Program-made: the position numbers and the translations under genes
Assembly (NCBI RefSeq): GCF_025639885.1
Contig: NZ_CP106738.1
Location: forward strand, 1,364,001 to 1,428,000
Direction of reading: 5' to 3'
DNA from: Roseovarius pelagicus
GTDB taxonomy: Bacteria; Pseudomonadota; Alphaproteobacteria; Rhodobacterales; Rhodobacteraceae
DNA length: 64,000 nucleotides
The notes under the pieces: model-generated
Database searches by the model: none
Seen by the model: only the letters and a program-made list of their open reading frames with translations
Told to the model about the DNA's origin: nothing
Shown here: positions 25,974 through 35,376 of the stretch, piece after piece
Numbering within the stretch: position 1 is the first letter of the stretch
Layout: the number at the start of each line of letters is the position of its first letter

Positions 25974-26055
25974 CTCCGCGGGCGTCTCATCGCCCCGATC
26001 ATCATGTTGCTTCACCAATTGGACAGTCCCACTTTGTCCGGCGCTCTGCTGGCGC

Positions 26056-26340
26056 TTACATGTCTTCGCCGAACCGGTTCGCGACGAGTGCCGTGATAGC
26101 ATCCGTCAGCGCCTCGGCATCGGGGCCGCGCGTTTCAACGTCAATAGTGGTTCCATTGGCGGCTGCCAACATCAAAAGGCCCATTATACTGTCGCCACTC
26201 GCCGATTGGCCATCATGGGAAACCTCGGCACTGGCGTCAAATCCTTCGACCACTTCTACAAGTTTGGCAGCCGCGCGGGCATGCAATCCCTTCACATTCA
26301 CGATTTCCAGCTGACGCCTGGTTGCACTCGTCATGGTCAT
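26056..26340 (-). CDS. ptsH: Phosphocarrier protein HPr of the regulatory PTS
   Basis: The 94-residue HPr has the active-site GLHARAAAK (His about 20), whose histidine is phosphorylated by EI. The Ser-containing SGDSIMGLLML region (about 48-58) is the HprK target. Its start overlaps the EIIA stop by 4 bases. With hprK, EIIA and rapZ it forms a regulatory (not sugar-transporting) PTS; ptsP-type EI lies outside the window. Confidence 0.95.
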   Translation of the reverse strand: MTMTSATRRQLEIVNVKGLHARAAAKLVEVVEGFDASAEVSHDGQSASGDSIMGLLMLAAANGTTIDVETRGPDAEALTDAITALVANRFGEDM

Positions 26341-26729
26341 TTCACCGATATGTTTTGGCTGTCTATATATTTGCGCCCCGCATCCAGCGCATAGCGTACC
26401 GCATCAGGCAGGGGCTTACCCCGGCTTTTGGCCAGTTTTATCAGCATTGGCAAGTTGGCACCGTAGAGGATCCGGCGATCATCCGGCTGACAGGCCTTCA
26501 GCGACAGGTTCGAGGGTGAGCCGCCAAACATATCCGTCACCACGACCACGCCCGCTCCGGTATCCACCTCATCGGCAGCCGCGCATATCTCGGCTTGCTT
26601 GGCGCCACGATCATGGTCGCCTTCGATGGTGATCGCACGGATTCCGGGTTGTGCGCCGACGACGTGCTCTATTGCGGCCAAATACTCGCGCGCGAGGCCG
26701 CCGTGTGCCACGATGACGATCCCGATCAC
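26337..26729 (-). CDS. PTS EIIA component (mannose family, regulatory)
   Basis: The 130-residue protein has the mannose-type EIIA fold with active-site histidine in IVIVAHGGLAREYL (His about 9) and the conserved TDMFGGSPSN loop. No EIIB or EIIC gene is nearby, so it is probably regulatory, accepting phosphate from HPr. It overlaps ptsH by 4 bases and follows rapZ after 12 bases. Confidence 0.93.
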   Translation of the reverse strand: MIGIVIVAHGGLAREYLAAIEHVVGAQPGIRAITIEGDHDRGAKQAEICAAADEVDTGAGVVVVTDMFGGSPSNLSLKACQPDDRRILYGANLPMLIKLAKSRGKPLPDAVRYALDAGRKYIDSQNISVK

Positions 26730-26741
26730 GCCTACTTCCCC

Positions 26742-27653
26742 TTATCGCGCGTCCGCGACATCCATCTGGCCCGTTGGCCCGGCGGCGCGACGCTCCAGTT
26801 CCCGATGTCTAGTTGACACCTGCCACCCCCGCTCTGCAAGGGTCGCGGTCAAAGATTCTGCCATCGCCACCGACCGGTGTTGCCCCCCGGTACATCCCAG
26901 AGCGATAGACAGGTACGATTTGCCCTCATCTTCGTAGGCGGGCAACAACAAAAACGCCAGTTCACTCAATTGCCGCTGGAATGACGCGTATAACGGGTCT
27001 TCGGCCACATAGGCCGCAACCTCAGGGGCGCGTCCGTCGAGTGACCGCAATGACGGCTCCCAGTACGGATTTCGAAGGAAACGGCAATCCAGAACGATGT
27101 CGGCACTGCGTGGCAGACCACGTTTGTATGAAAACGACTGCACGGATACTGCCAGACGGCGTCCGGTCTTGGGTCCGAACCAATGCGCCAGTTCCGCGCG
27201 CAGATCATGCGGGCTGAAGCTGGAGGTATCGATCAGCAGATCGGCCCTAGCGCGGATCGGGCCCAGCAGATCCAGTTCACGCTCGATCCCTGCGCGCGGG
27301 CTTTCGTCCGGGGCCATAGGGTGACGCCGTCGCGTTTCGGAAAAACGCCGCAGCAACACATCAGCATTGCAGTCGATATAGAGCAGTTGAACCGGTACGC
27401 CGCTAAGCTTGTCCAAGCTGTCGATCGCTTCGATCAGTGCATGAGTGGAAAATTCTCGGTTGCGGGTGTCGACACCCAGCACCAGCGATTGCGTAGGCGC
27501 AGGTTCACCGATCAGGCGCGGCAACAGCGATAGCGGCAGGTTATCAATCGCCTCGTAACCCATATCCTCTAACGTGCGGATTGCTGTGGTTCTGCCTGCC
27601 CCCGATGGCCCGGTGACCAGAACGATGGTCCGTGCGTTCTGCATGTCAGACAT
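26742..27653 (-). CDS. rapZ: RNase adapter RapZ
   Basis: The 303-residue protein has the N-terminal Walker A GPSGAGRTT (about 15-23) and the C-terminal CTGGQHRSVAMAE motif (about 268-280) of the RapZ/YvcJ family, a nucleotide-binding regulator that in E. coli guides RNase E to the GlmZ RNA. In alphaproteobacteria it lies in the hprK-ptsIIA-ptsH block; here it is between hprK and EIIA, consistent with this order. Which RNA it acts on here is unknown. Confidence 0.95.
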   Translation of the reverse strand: MSDMQNARTIVLVTGPSGAGRTTAIRTLEDMGYEAIDNLPLSLLPRLIGEPAPTQSLVLGVDTRNREFSTHALIEAIDSLDKLSGVPVQLLYIDCNADVLLRRFSETRRRHPMAPDESPRAGIERELDLLGPIRARADLLIDTSSFSPHDLRAELAHWFGPKTGRRLAVSVQSFSYKRGLPRSADIVLDCRFLRNPYWEPSLRSLDGRAPEVAAYVAEDPLYASFQRQLSELAFLLLPAYEDEGKSYLSIALGCTGGQHRSVAMAESLTATLAERGWQVSTRHRELERRAAGPTGQMDVADAR

Positions 27654-27732
27654 TTGTCAGGCTCCACCAACAGAATTCTTTGGGCAGGTTGACCACACTC
27701 TGATGGCATGGGCAATCGTTTGCCAGTGCGTG

Positions 27733-28173
27733 TCAGTCCGTTCGACCATACTTTAGATAGAGTGTCAGTGCCGCAGCAAAATGGGCCTCGGTGATTTTCT
27801 TTACCAAAGGCAGCGTGATCCCGAGAATGTGATCGGTATGAAACGGCGGCAGACGCTCGGATTCCGTGCCATCCATATCCGCAATCAGCGCCAGTGGGCT
27901 GGGGGCAGCGACGGGTGCAGCCAGAATTCCCACGCCGCGCGCCTCGATCCTCCCCAGAATCGTCGGTGGGGATGCCGCCATCACCATATTACCCGCGCGC
28001 CACAGACAGGTTCTGTCATCAGCAACCAATTCGGCCCCAAGCGCGATCATTTGCAGGGCCAGCCCGGATTTACCGCTGCCGGCCTGCCCTCGGATCAACA
28101 CCGCCAGACCGTCAAGGGCGACACAACTGGCATGTATCGTTACTGCATCATGCGGGATCGTAACAACGGACAC
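27733..28173 (-). CDS. hprK: HPr kinase/phosphorylase, short alphaproteobacterial form
   Basis: The 146-residue protein corresponds only to the C-terminal kinase/phosphorylase domain; the N-terminal domain of Firmicute HprK is missing, as is normal in alphaproteobacteria. Walker A is GQAGSGKSG (about 30-38), with an acidic strand ELVADDR. It phosphorylates a serine of HPr. It follows chvG by 8 bases on the same strand, linking carbon status to ChvGI. Confidence 0.93.
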   Translation of the reverse strand: MSVVTIPHDAVTIHASCVALDGLAVLIRGQAGSGKSGLALQMIALGAELVADDRTCLWRAGNMVMAASPPTILGRIEARGVGILAAPVAAPSPLALIADMDGTESERLPPFHTDHILGITLPLVKKITEAHFAAALTLYLKYGRTD

Positions 28174-28181
28174 GTCCCTGC

Positions 28182-29903
28182 CTAGACGGGCAGACCGACG
28201 ACGAACCGCGCACCCAAAGGATCAGAGGTGATGTCGGCATCGGTAGGACGAATATTCTCGGCCCAGATCACGCCGCCATGCGCCTCGACAATCTGTTTCG
28301 AGATCGCAAGGCCAAGGCCGGAATTATTGCCGAAATCGCTGGCATCGCGTTGCGAATAGAACCGCTGGAAGATTTTGCTAAGCGCCTGATCGGGGATGCC
28401 GGGGCCGGTATCCTCGACCACCACCAACACGCGATTTTCGCGGCGGCGCGCCCAGATGCGGATCGCGTCGCCATCCTCGCAAAAGCTGGTTGCGTTCGAG
28501 ATCAGGTTGACAAAGACCTGCGCCAGCCGCGCCTCCAACCCGTTGATCACGATCGAGTCTTTTGGCAAATCGGTGATAAAGTCGATACCCTTGCCTTTGG
28601 CCTCTTCGCCCAGATACTGACCAAGATTGCGCAGCATTGTCAGCAGATCGAAGGGTTCTTCCTCTTCCTTGACCAGTTCGCTGTCCAGCCGCGACGCATT
28701 CGAAATATCGCTCACCAGCCGGTCGAGGCGCCGCACGTCATGCTCGATGACATCCAGCAGCTTCTCGCGCTGGTCGTCGCGCTTGGCCACCCGCATGGTG
28801 CCCACGGCAGAGCGGAGCGAGGCCAATGGGTTCTTGATCTCGTGCGCCACGTCTGCGGCGAATTGTTCGTTGCCATCAATCCGGTTGTAAAGCGCGCCCA
28901 CCATACCACGCAGCGCACCACTGAGACGTCCGATTTCATCGGGGCGTGCGGTAAGGTCTGGTATGCGGATACGACCATTGCCATGTTTTCCGCGGTTACG
29001 CGCGCCGCCAACCTCGGCGGCAGCCGCCAGATCAGCCAACGGATGTGCAATAGTCGAGGCCAGAATCAGGCTGAGGCCGATGGATACCAGCGTCGCGATG
29101 ATAAACATCTGCAACACGCGCTCGCGTTCGGCCATCACCAGCTTGTCAATCTCGCCTGACGCGCTGACCAACGCCACGACCGCGATGGCACGCCCGTTAT
29201 GTTCAATCGGCGTGGCGACGGAAAATACTGCACCATCGGCGACTTCGCCCGATGTAATCTGCGTGCCCGCCTTTAGAACCTTTGGCACCTGCGCGCGCAC
29301 CGTGTCCTCGACACTGCGCGACACGGCAGGAGATTGCGAAATGAATGGTTTCGAGACCCAACCCCAAAGCACACTCAGCGCGTCAGTGATTAGCGTGGGT
29401 TGATCCTTTGAGCCGTTTTCGTTGCGCGACATCTGGCCAACAACATGCCCAGCGAGCGTACCGTTTTCGTCGAACACGAACACTTCGGCACCCTTGAGGA
29501 TATCAAGCCCGGCCAATGTCTGTTCCACATCAATACCGTCGCCAGTCATCAGATTGACCGGTGCCGCTGTCGGCAACTGTGCCTCGAACACATCTGCCAC
29601 CAGCTCTGCCTCGCCTACCAGACCGTTGGCACGTTGCAGCACCAGCCCGTCGCGCGAGGAGTTGAGATACAGAATTCCTGCAACAAGAATGTTGAGGGCG
29701 ATCAGATTAAACGTGATAATCTTGCGCGTCAGAGGTGACGATCGTAGCGAAGAAATGCCGCGCCGCGCACGCCGTGCGCGAACTTCTTCTTCGACAACAC
29801 CCTCCGGGGCGACAAAGTCATCGCCCAGAACTACATCGCCATCCTGCCCCTCGGCAGGCCCGTGTGCCGTGTCACGCACGCTGATCCCCTCGACCAAAGC
29901 CAC
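28182..29903 (-). CDS. chvG: Sensor histidine kinase ChvG
   Basis: The 573-residue membrane kinase has two spans (about 61-81 and 265-285) flanking a periplasmic sensor domain, a HAMP-like linker, the H-box DVAHEIKNPLASLRSA (phospho-His about 355) and ATP-binding G boxes (DTGPGIPD, NSGLGLAISKQI). It is the ChvG/ExoS/BvrS type that regulates acid and envelope responses. It is preceded by chvI (2 bases) and followed by hprK (8 bases), so it belongs to one operon. Confidence 0.94.
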   Translation of the reverse strand: MALVEGISVRDTAHGPAEGQDGDVVLGDDFVAPEGVVEEEVRARRARRGISSLRSSPLTRKIITFNLIALNILVAGILYLNSSRDGLVLQRANGLVGEAELVADVFEAQLPTAAPVNLMTGDGIDVEQTLAGLDILKGAEVFVFDENGTLAGHVVGQMSRNENGSKDQPTLITDALSVLWGWVSKPFISQSPAVSRSVEDTVRAQVPKVLKAGTQITSGEVADGAVFSVATPIEHNGRAIAVVALVSASGEIDKLVMAERERVLQMFIIATLVSIGLSLILASTIAHPLADLAAAAEVGGARNRGKHGNGRIRIPDLTARPDEIGRLSGALRGMVGALYNRIDGNEQFAADVAHEIKNPLASLRSAVGTMRVAKRDDQREKLLDVIEHDVRRLDRLVSDISNASRLDSELVKEEEEPFDLLTMLRNLGQYLGEEAKGKGIDFITDLPKDSIVINGLEARLAQVFVNLISNATSFCEDGDAIRIWARRRENRVLVVVEDTGPGIPDQALSKIFQRFYSQRDASDFGNNSGLGLAISKQIVEAHGGVIWAENIRPTDADITSDPLGARFVVGLPV

Positions 29904-29905
29904 GG

Positions 29906-30610
29906 TTATTCTTCGTTATATCTGTAGCCTATCCCGTAAAGCGTCTCAATCGCAGAGAATTCACTGTCGACCGAGCGCAGCTTCTTGCGTAGGCGCTTGA
30001 TGTGGCTGTCGATGGTGCGGTCATCCACATACACCTGATCGTCGTAGGCTACATCCATCAGCTGATCACGCGACTTAACAAAACCGGGCCGCTGCGCAAG
30101 CGCCTGAAGCAGCAGGAATTCGGTCACGGTCAATGAAACGTCCTGCCCCTTCCACGCGACAGCGTGGCGGAGCGGGTCCATCCGCAATTCACCCCGTTCG
30201 ATCACCTTGCCATCTTCGGACTCGGTTTCGGGCACGTTGCCCTCAATCGCGTCCTGTCGACGCAGAAGCGCGCGAATACGTTCCACTAAGAGACGCTGCG
30301 AGAACGGTTTTTTCACATAGTCGTCCGCGCCCATCCGCAGGCCGAGAACTTCGTCGATCTCATCATCTTTGGAAGTGAGGAAGATAACCGGCATGGATGA
30401 TTTTTGCCGCAGACGTTGCAACAGATCCATCCCATCCATGCGCGGCATCTTGATATCCAAGACCGCCATATCGGGGAGTTTCTTGTTAAAAGCGTCAAAG
30501 GCCTGCTGGCCATCGTTGTAGGTTTCGACCTCGAAGCCTTCGGCCTCGAGTGTCATGGACACAGATGTCAGAATATTCCTGTCATCGTCCACAAGGGCGA
30601 TTTTAGACAT
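29906..30610 (-). CDS. chvI: Response regulator ChvI
   Basis: The 234-residue OmpR-family regulator has acidic residues DDD at 8-10, the phospho-acceptor in [13 protein letters not shown] and Lys in FLTSKDDE, then a winged-helix domain (about 125-232). The start at 30610 gives the canonical N-terminus [10 protein letters not shown]; upstream codons lack family similarity. It is divergent from pckA, which is a ChvI-linked gene arrangement in rhizobia. Confidence 0.95.
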   Translation of the reverse strand: MSKIALVDDDRNILTSVSMTLEAEGFEVETYNDGQQAFDAFNKKLPDMAVLDIKMPRMDGMDLLQRLRQKSSMPVIFLTSKDDEIDEVLGLRMGADDYVKKPFSQRLLVERIRALLRRQDAIEGNVPETESEDGKVIERGELRMDPLRHAVAWKGQDVSLTVTEFLLLQALAQRPGFVKSRDQLMDVAYDDQVYVDDRTIDSHIKRLRKKLRSVDSEFSAIETLYGIGYRYNEE

Positions 30611-30990
30611 TATTGCTGTCCTTGTACTGCTCGTGTTGCCTGCTTTTTTCACCTTTATGCGCCCCTTTCTTCTTTACAATCAATCCTAAACTGCGAATCG
30701 GCCCATTTTCCCGTCTCATTTGGGCAAAAAAACCATGATGAATGGCTAAAATGCCGCGCCTTAATAGTTCGCATTTGTTCCATTCCGGCGCGGCGCCGCC
30801 TATGCAGGTGGCTGATTGCGCTAACGTTCTCTTGGTTGCGCTAACTGCGTAAAAGTGACCTGTTCATTTGCGGAAACGTCATGCTAAGACGCCGCTAATC
30901 GGGCATCGGCGGGCTGCGCATACCGGCATACCACCCGCGCCCATTACAGCCGCCGAACTCGGCGATGATCCAAATTGGAGAATATACGCG
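30611..30990. promoter_or_regulatory. Divergent chvI-pckA regulatory region with paired TTGCGCTAAC repeats
   Basis: This 380-base gap holds no gene. It contains an exact direct repeat TTGCGCTAAC at 30816-30825 and 30836-30845, offset by 20 bases (two helical turns), 145-175 bases ahead of the pckA ATG. The core resembles half of a LacI-type GTTAGCGCTAAC operator. Such a pair could be bound by a carbon regulator such as a CceR-like LacI protein or by ChvI; neither is proved here. Confidence 0.55.
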
Positions 30991-32589
30991 ATGACAATGG
31001 GACGGGTAAATCCGAGCTTCCAGCTTGAAGATCAAGGCATCAGCGGACTTGGCGAAGTGCACTACAACCTGATCGAACCGGCGTTGATCGAGGCCGCATT
31101 GAAGAACGGCGAAGGCACGCTGGGGCGCGGCGGCGCGTTTCTCGTCTCGACCGGTAAATTCACTGGACGGTCCCCCAAGGACAAGCATGTGGTCAAGACT
31201 GACAGCGTTGCCGACAACATCTGGTGGGACAACAACGCCGAAATGTCACCCGAAGGTTTCGACGCGCTCTATGACGACATGATCGCCCATATGCAGGGCG
31301 GCAACTACTATGTGCAGGATTTGATCGGTGGCGCGGACCCGGCACATTCGATCAAGGTACGCATGGTGACGGAACTGGCTTGGCATGGTCTCTTTATTCG
31401 CCATTTGCTGCGCCGTCCCGAGCGCGACACGCTGGAACACTTCATCGCTGATTTCACGGTCATCAACTGCCCCAGCTTTCAGGCGGACCCGAAAAAGCAC
31501 GATTGCCGCTCTGAAACTGTGATCGCGATGAACTTTGATCGCAAGATCATCCTGATCGGCGGCACCGAGTATGCAGGCGAGAACAAGAAATCGGTCTTTA
31601 GCTTGCTGAACTACCTGCTGCCGGAAAAGAACATCATGCCAATGCACTGTTCTGCCAACCACGCCAAGGGCAACCCCATCGACACCGCCGTGTTCTTTGG
31701 CCTCAGCGGTACCGGCAAAACCACCCTGTCGGCAGACCCGGACCGCACGCTGATCGGTGATGACGAACATGGCTGGTCTGATCGTGGCACCTTCAACTTT
31801 GAAGGCGGCTGCTATGCCAAGACGATCAACCTCAACGCCGAGGCCGAGCCGGAAATCTATGCCACGACCAGCAAATTCGGCACCGTAATCGAAAACATGG
31901 TCTACGACGAAGAGACCCGGAAACTGGATTTCGACGACGACAGCCTGACCGCGAACATGCGCTGCGCCTATCCGTTGGAATACATCTCGAACGCGTCGGC
32001 GACCGCAATCGGCGGCCACCCCAAGAACATCATCATGCTGACCTGCGATGCGTTCGGCGTGCTGCCCCCCATCGCACGGCTGACACCGGCGCAGGCGATG
32101 TATCATTTCCTGTCCGGCTTCACCTCCAAGGTGGCGGGCACCGAGCGCGGCATCACCGAACCAGAGCCAACCTTTTCCACCTGCTTTGGCGCACCGTTCA
32201 TGCCGCGCCGCCCCGAGGTTTACGGCAACCTGCTTAAAGCCAAGATCGCCAAGCACGGAGCGACCTGCTGGTTGGTAAACACCGGCTGGACAGGCGGCGC
32301 CTACGGCACCGGTGCGCGGATGCCGATCAAGGCCACACGCGCGCTGCTGACGGCGGCTCTCGACGGGTCGCTCAGCAATGTGGAATTCCGCAAAGATCCG
32401 AACTTTGGCTTTGACGTGCCAAAGGACGCTCCGGGCGTACCAACCGTACTACTGGATCCGCGGCGCACATGGGACAACCCAGAGGCCTATGACCGTCAGG
32501 CGGCCAAATTGGTCGAAATGTTCTCGTCGAACTTCGAGCAATACGTGCCGTTTATTGACGACGACGTGAAAGCGGCCGCCATCGGCTAA
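30991..32589 (+). CDS. pckA: Phosphoenolpyruvate carboxykinase (ATP)
   Basis: The 532-residue enzyme decarboxylates and phosphorylates oxaloacetate to PEP in gluconeogenesis. The kinase-1a P-loop GLSGTGKTT (about 232-240), the metal region GDDEHGW (about 256-262) and the adenine-binding region [11 protein letters not shown] (about 431-441) are present. The start at 30991 follows GGAG; the 123 bases of open frame upstream have no homology. Intrinsic terminator after the stop at 32616. Confidence 0.97.
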   Translation: MTMGRVNPSFQLEDQGISGLGEVHYNLIEPALIEAALKNGEGTLGRGGAFLVSTGKFTGRSPKDKHVVKTDSVADNIWWDNNAEMSPEGFDALYDDMIAHMQGGNYYVQDLIGGADPAHSIKVRMVTELAWHGLFIRHLLRRPERDTLEHFIADFTVINCPSFQADPKKHDCRSETVIAMNFDRKIILIGGTEYAGENKKSVFSLLNYLLPEKNIMPMHCSANHAKGNPIDTAVFFGLSGTGKTTLSADPDRTLIGDDEHGWSDRGTFNFEGGCYAKTINLNAEAEPEIYATTSKFGTVIENMVYDEETRKLDFDDDSLTANMRCAYPLEYISNASATAIGGHPKNIIMLTCDAFGVLPPIARLTPAQAMYHFLSGFTSKVAGTERGITEPEPTFSTCFGAPFMPRRPEVYGNLLKAKIAKHGATCWLVNTGWTGGAYGTGARMPIKATRALLTAALDGSLSNVEFRKDPNFGFDVPKDAPGVPTVLLDPRRTWDNPEAYDRQAAKLVEMFSSNFEQYVPFIDDDVKAAAIG

Positions 32590-32615
32590 ACGTCGCACGA
32601 CGTTAAGACAAAGAG

Positions 32616-32643
32616 CCCGCCGAAGAAGAAATCGGCGGGTTTT
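32616..32643 (+). terminator. Intrinsic terminator after pckA
   Basis: CCCGCCGA (32616-32623) pairs with TCGGCGGG (32632-32639) in an 8-bp GC-rich stem and is followed directly by TTTT. Confidence 0.85.
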
Positions 32644-32852
32644 CGGATGAGCAGAACGCCTGAATGTCTCTGCCGATCTACATGTTTGCCGGATCTGCAC
32701 TTGGGGGCATGCGTGGCATGTTGTCGCCACCTATTCCGAAAGCATTGATCTGTCATCGACGCTTGGGGCCGCCTTGGATCAAGCCTCCGCAGTGTTTTCG
32801 ATGTGTTAGCGGTTGCACTCGGACGTGACCGCCGCTCCGGGACCAGACAAAA

Positions 32853-33188
32853 TCAGAGATTCAACCCAGCCAGCCACAGCCCCAGATAGAGCGTCCCGCC
32901 CCCGGCGAGCACGGACCCGATCACACTGCGCGTTTTCCACGCGACGATAATCGCTGCCAACGCAGCAGCAAGCCGCGGCAGATCGATCTGCCCGCCCGTC
33001 GCAGGAGGCCACAGCACCATCGGCGCAATCAGCGCAGGCAGAACCGCCACGGCCGTGTAGCGCAGATGCCGCAGCAACCATGCGGGCAAAGGGCGGTCAC
33101 CGACCAGTCCGATGAATACGAAGCGCAACAGATAGCTGCCCCCGCCCAGCGCCAGAATCACAAGCCAAAGGGTCGTCTTGTCTATCAT
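32853..33188 (-). CDS. azlD: AzlD-family branched-chain amino acid exporter small subunit
   Basis: The 111-residue protein has about four hydrophobic spans and a WLLRHLRYTAVAVLPALIAP core, as in AzlD, the partner of AzlC in exporting branched-chain amino acids. It overlaps azlC by 4 bases. Confidence 0.88.
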   Translation of the reverse strand: MIDKTTLWLVILALGGGSYLLRFVFIGLVGDRPLPAWLLRHLRYTAVAVLPALIAPMVLWPPATGGQIDLPRLAAALAAIIVAWKTRSVIGSVLAGGGTLYLGLWLAGLNL

Positions 33189-33883
33189 GCCCTGTCTCCG
33201 CGCCGCTCAACCTCGGCCCCGACCATCATGCCAATCATTCCGGCCACGATGATGCCCAGCGAATATGGCAACCATGTCAGCATCAGTGACGCCACGATGC
33301 CCGCCAGCGCCGCAGCCCGGTGCGCGCCCGTGCGCATCATCGGCACGACCAGCGCGATAAAGGTGATCGGGATTGCGAAGTCGAGCGCGGCTTCCTCTGG
33401 AATCGCCTCGCCGACCAGCGCGCCAACGCAGGTGAATACCATCCAGTTCGGCATGATCGGTGTGGCGACCCCCCAAAAGAATGCCAGCCGCTGGCGCAGG
33501 GTCCAGTCCGGATTTTCTTCATAGGCTGCAATCGAACAGGCGCTGGTCTGATCAACGATGCAATAGGCCACGGATGCCCGCATCCACGGTGATGCCTGTC
33601 CCAGATGCGGTGTCAACGCGGCGGAATACATCGCCAGCCGCAAGTTCACCGTCAATGCGGCCAAGATCACGATCAGCGTCGGAACCTGCTCGTTCAGCAG
33701 TTGCAGCGCCGTGAACTGCGACGCGCCCGCGATGGTCAGCACGGACATAACCAGTGCTTCGAACAGATTCAGCCCCGACTCGGCGGCCACCACACCAAAG
33801 AGTGTGCCGAACGGCGCGAGAATCAGGATAAACGGCAGACCCGCGCGCACACCTTGCCAGTAGGGGGATTTGGTGCTTTGCAT
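33185..33883 (-). CDS. azlC: AzlC-family branched-chain amino acid permease
   Basis: The 232-residue membrane protein has five to seven spans and the family pattern GTLFGVVAAESGL ... GASQFTALQLL. With AzlD it probably exports branched-chain amino acids. The start at 33883 is chosen because earlier codons run antisense into fdhD. It is divergent from fdhD by 63 bases. Confidence 0.9.
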   Translation of the reverse strand: MQSTKSPYWQGVRAGLPFILILAPFGTLFGVVAAESGLNLFEALVMSVLTIAGASQFTALQLLNEQVPTLIVILAALTVNLRLAMYSAALTPHLGQASPWMRASVAYCIVDQTSACSIAAYEENPDWTLRQRLAFFWGVATPIMPNWMVFTCVGALVGEAIPEEAALDFAIPITFIALVVPMMRTGAHRAAALAGIVASLMLTWLPYSLGIIVAGMIGMMVGAEVERRGDRA

Positions 33884-33946
33884 GGTTCCGACATTCCATT
33901 CCCTCAGTTCAGCTTTCCGACTACCGGGAAACGACAGGAGACACAA

Positions 33947-34834
33947 TTGCCCCGTAGCACCCTGCCCGCCTCTGGTTACTTGATCGCTCCCAACCCTGCC
34001 GCGCCGGGGCTGACGCGGGCAGTGACAGGCACCGATCACAACGGCCAAGCCCAGACGATCAACGTGGTAGAAGAACGCCCGCTGACCATTTTCCTGAACG
34101 CGCAGGAAATCGTGACGGCGATGACCATCGGGGATTACCCCGAATATCTGGCGCTGGGATTCCTGCGCAATCAGGGCATGTTGCAGGACGGTGAAACCGT
34201 GCTGCGGGTCGACTATGACGACGATCTGGAAACCGTGGTGGTGCGCACAGACGGGCAGACCACCTACGAGGACAAGCTGCGCAAGAAGACCCGCACCAGC
34301 GGCTGCGCTGTCGGAACCGTCTTTGGCGATATGATGGAAGGGCTCGAGGGCGTGCAACTGCCGGGCAGTCAGGTGAAAACATCTGACCTCTATGCGTTGG
34401 CGCATCTGATCACCCTCACCCCGTCGCTCTACCTGGAGGCCGGTGCGATCCACGGCACTGTCCTGTGTGAGGGAGCACAGCCATTGGTCTATATGGAAGA
34501 TGTCGGGCGTCATAACGCCGTGGACAAGATCGCCGGCTGGATGCTGTCGGAAAACATCAGCGCCGAGGGCAAGCTGCTCTATACCACCGGGCGGCTGACC
34601 TCGGAAATGGTGATTAAAACCGCATTGATGGGCATTCCGGTGCTGGCCTCACGCTCGGGCTTTACCGCTTGGGGGGTCGAGATCGCGCAGCAGGTCGGTC
34701 TGACATTGATCGGACGGATGCGCGGGCAGCGTTTCATCTGCCTCAGCGGCGAAGAACGGCTGGTACGGGACGCGGATCCGGCCGCCGTGCCCGCCGAATC
34801 GCCCAAGCATCGGCGCAAGGGGGCACCGGAATGA
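33947..34834 (+). CDS. fdhD: Formate dehydrogenase accessory sulfurtransferase FdhD
   Basis: The 295-residue protein transfers sulfur from a cysteine desulfurase to the molybdenum cofactor of formate dehydrogenase. The start is TTG at 33947 after AGGAG. The catalytic loop reads TSGCAVGT: it retains the first cysteine, equivalent to Cys121 in E. coli, but the second cysteine of the CGVCG-type loop is not present. MEDVGRHNAVDKI is a strong family motif (about 184-196). It begins a run of molybdenum-cofactor genes. Confidence 0.93.
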   Translation: MPRSTLPASGYLIAPNPAAPGLTRAVTGTDHNGQAQTINVVEERPLTIFLNAQEIVTAMTIGDYPEYLALGFLRNQGMLQDGETVLRVDYDDDLETVVVRTDGQTTYEDKLRKKTRTSGCAVGTVFGDMMEGLEGVQLPGSQVKTSDLYALAHLITLTPSLYLEAGAIHGTVLCEGAQPLVYMEDVGRHNAVDKIAGWMLSENISAEGKLLYTTGRLTSEMVIKTALMGIPVLASRSGFTAWGVEIAQQVGLTLIGRMRGQRFICLSGEERLVRDADPAAVPAESPKHRRKGAPE

Positions 34835-35376
34835 GCGCGCGACAGGTAACAGTGCGCTACACCTTGACCGAAGACTGGGAGAAGGAAATGCGCAACTACC
34901 GTAAGAACATGGGGTGGGATGCGTGGCTAATCAGATGCCTCGCCAGCATCGCGACCGCGACCTTTGCGCTTTTGGTCGGGTGGTTTGGTGCGGTGTCCGT
35001 GTCCAGATATTTCGGCTTGGGATTTGGTGCCGAAACCAGCCTCGGGATTGTGGGCGCGATCCTTGGGTTTTCAGCACTCTATCTGATCAACCAAAGAGTG
35101 AACCGGCGCATGGGCCTTGGCGAGCGTGATATATTCGGTGTCGGCTCTGAAGTGATCTACGATTTCGATGCGGCCGGGTTCCGAATGGTGACGTATGCGC
35201 AGGACTGGCGAACGCCATGGACGGTGGTACACGACATATCCATGACCGATCGCGCTGTCATTTTTCGCACGCCGTTTTTCGTGTCGGTTGTCCCGATTTC
35301 AGAGGTGCCGGAACCGCGCGATGAAACGCTGGCACGCCTCAGGGCGTGGCGTGATGACGCGAGGCGTGCGCGATGA
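34831..35376 (+). CDS. YcxB-like membrane protein of the molybdenum operon
   Basis: This 181-residue protein has an N-terminal soluble stretch (VTVRYTLTEDWEKEMRNY), two adjacent hydrophobic spans (about 33-54 and 62-82) and a C-terminal domain of beta-strand character. The layout resembles YcxB-like proteins. It overlaps fdhD by 4 bases and mobA by 4 bases, so it is translated within the cofactor operon, although no molybdenum function is known. It could also be an unrelated passenger gene. Confidence 0.6.
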   Translation: MSARQVTVRYTLTEDWEKEMRNYRKNMGWDAWLIRCLASIATATFALLVGWFGAVSVSRYFGLGFGAETSLGIVGAILGFSALYLINQRVNRRMGLGERDIFGVGSEVIYDFDAAGFRMVTYAQDWRTPWTVVHDISMTDRAVIFRTPFFVSVVPISEVPEPRDETLARLRAWRDDARRAR

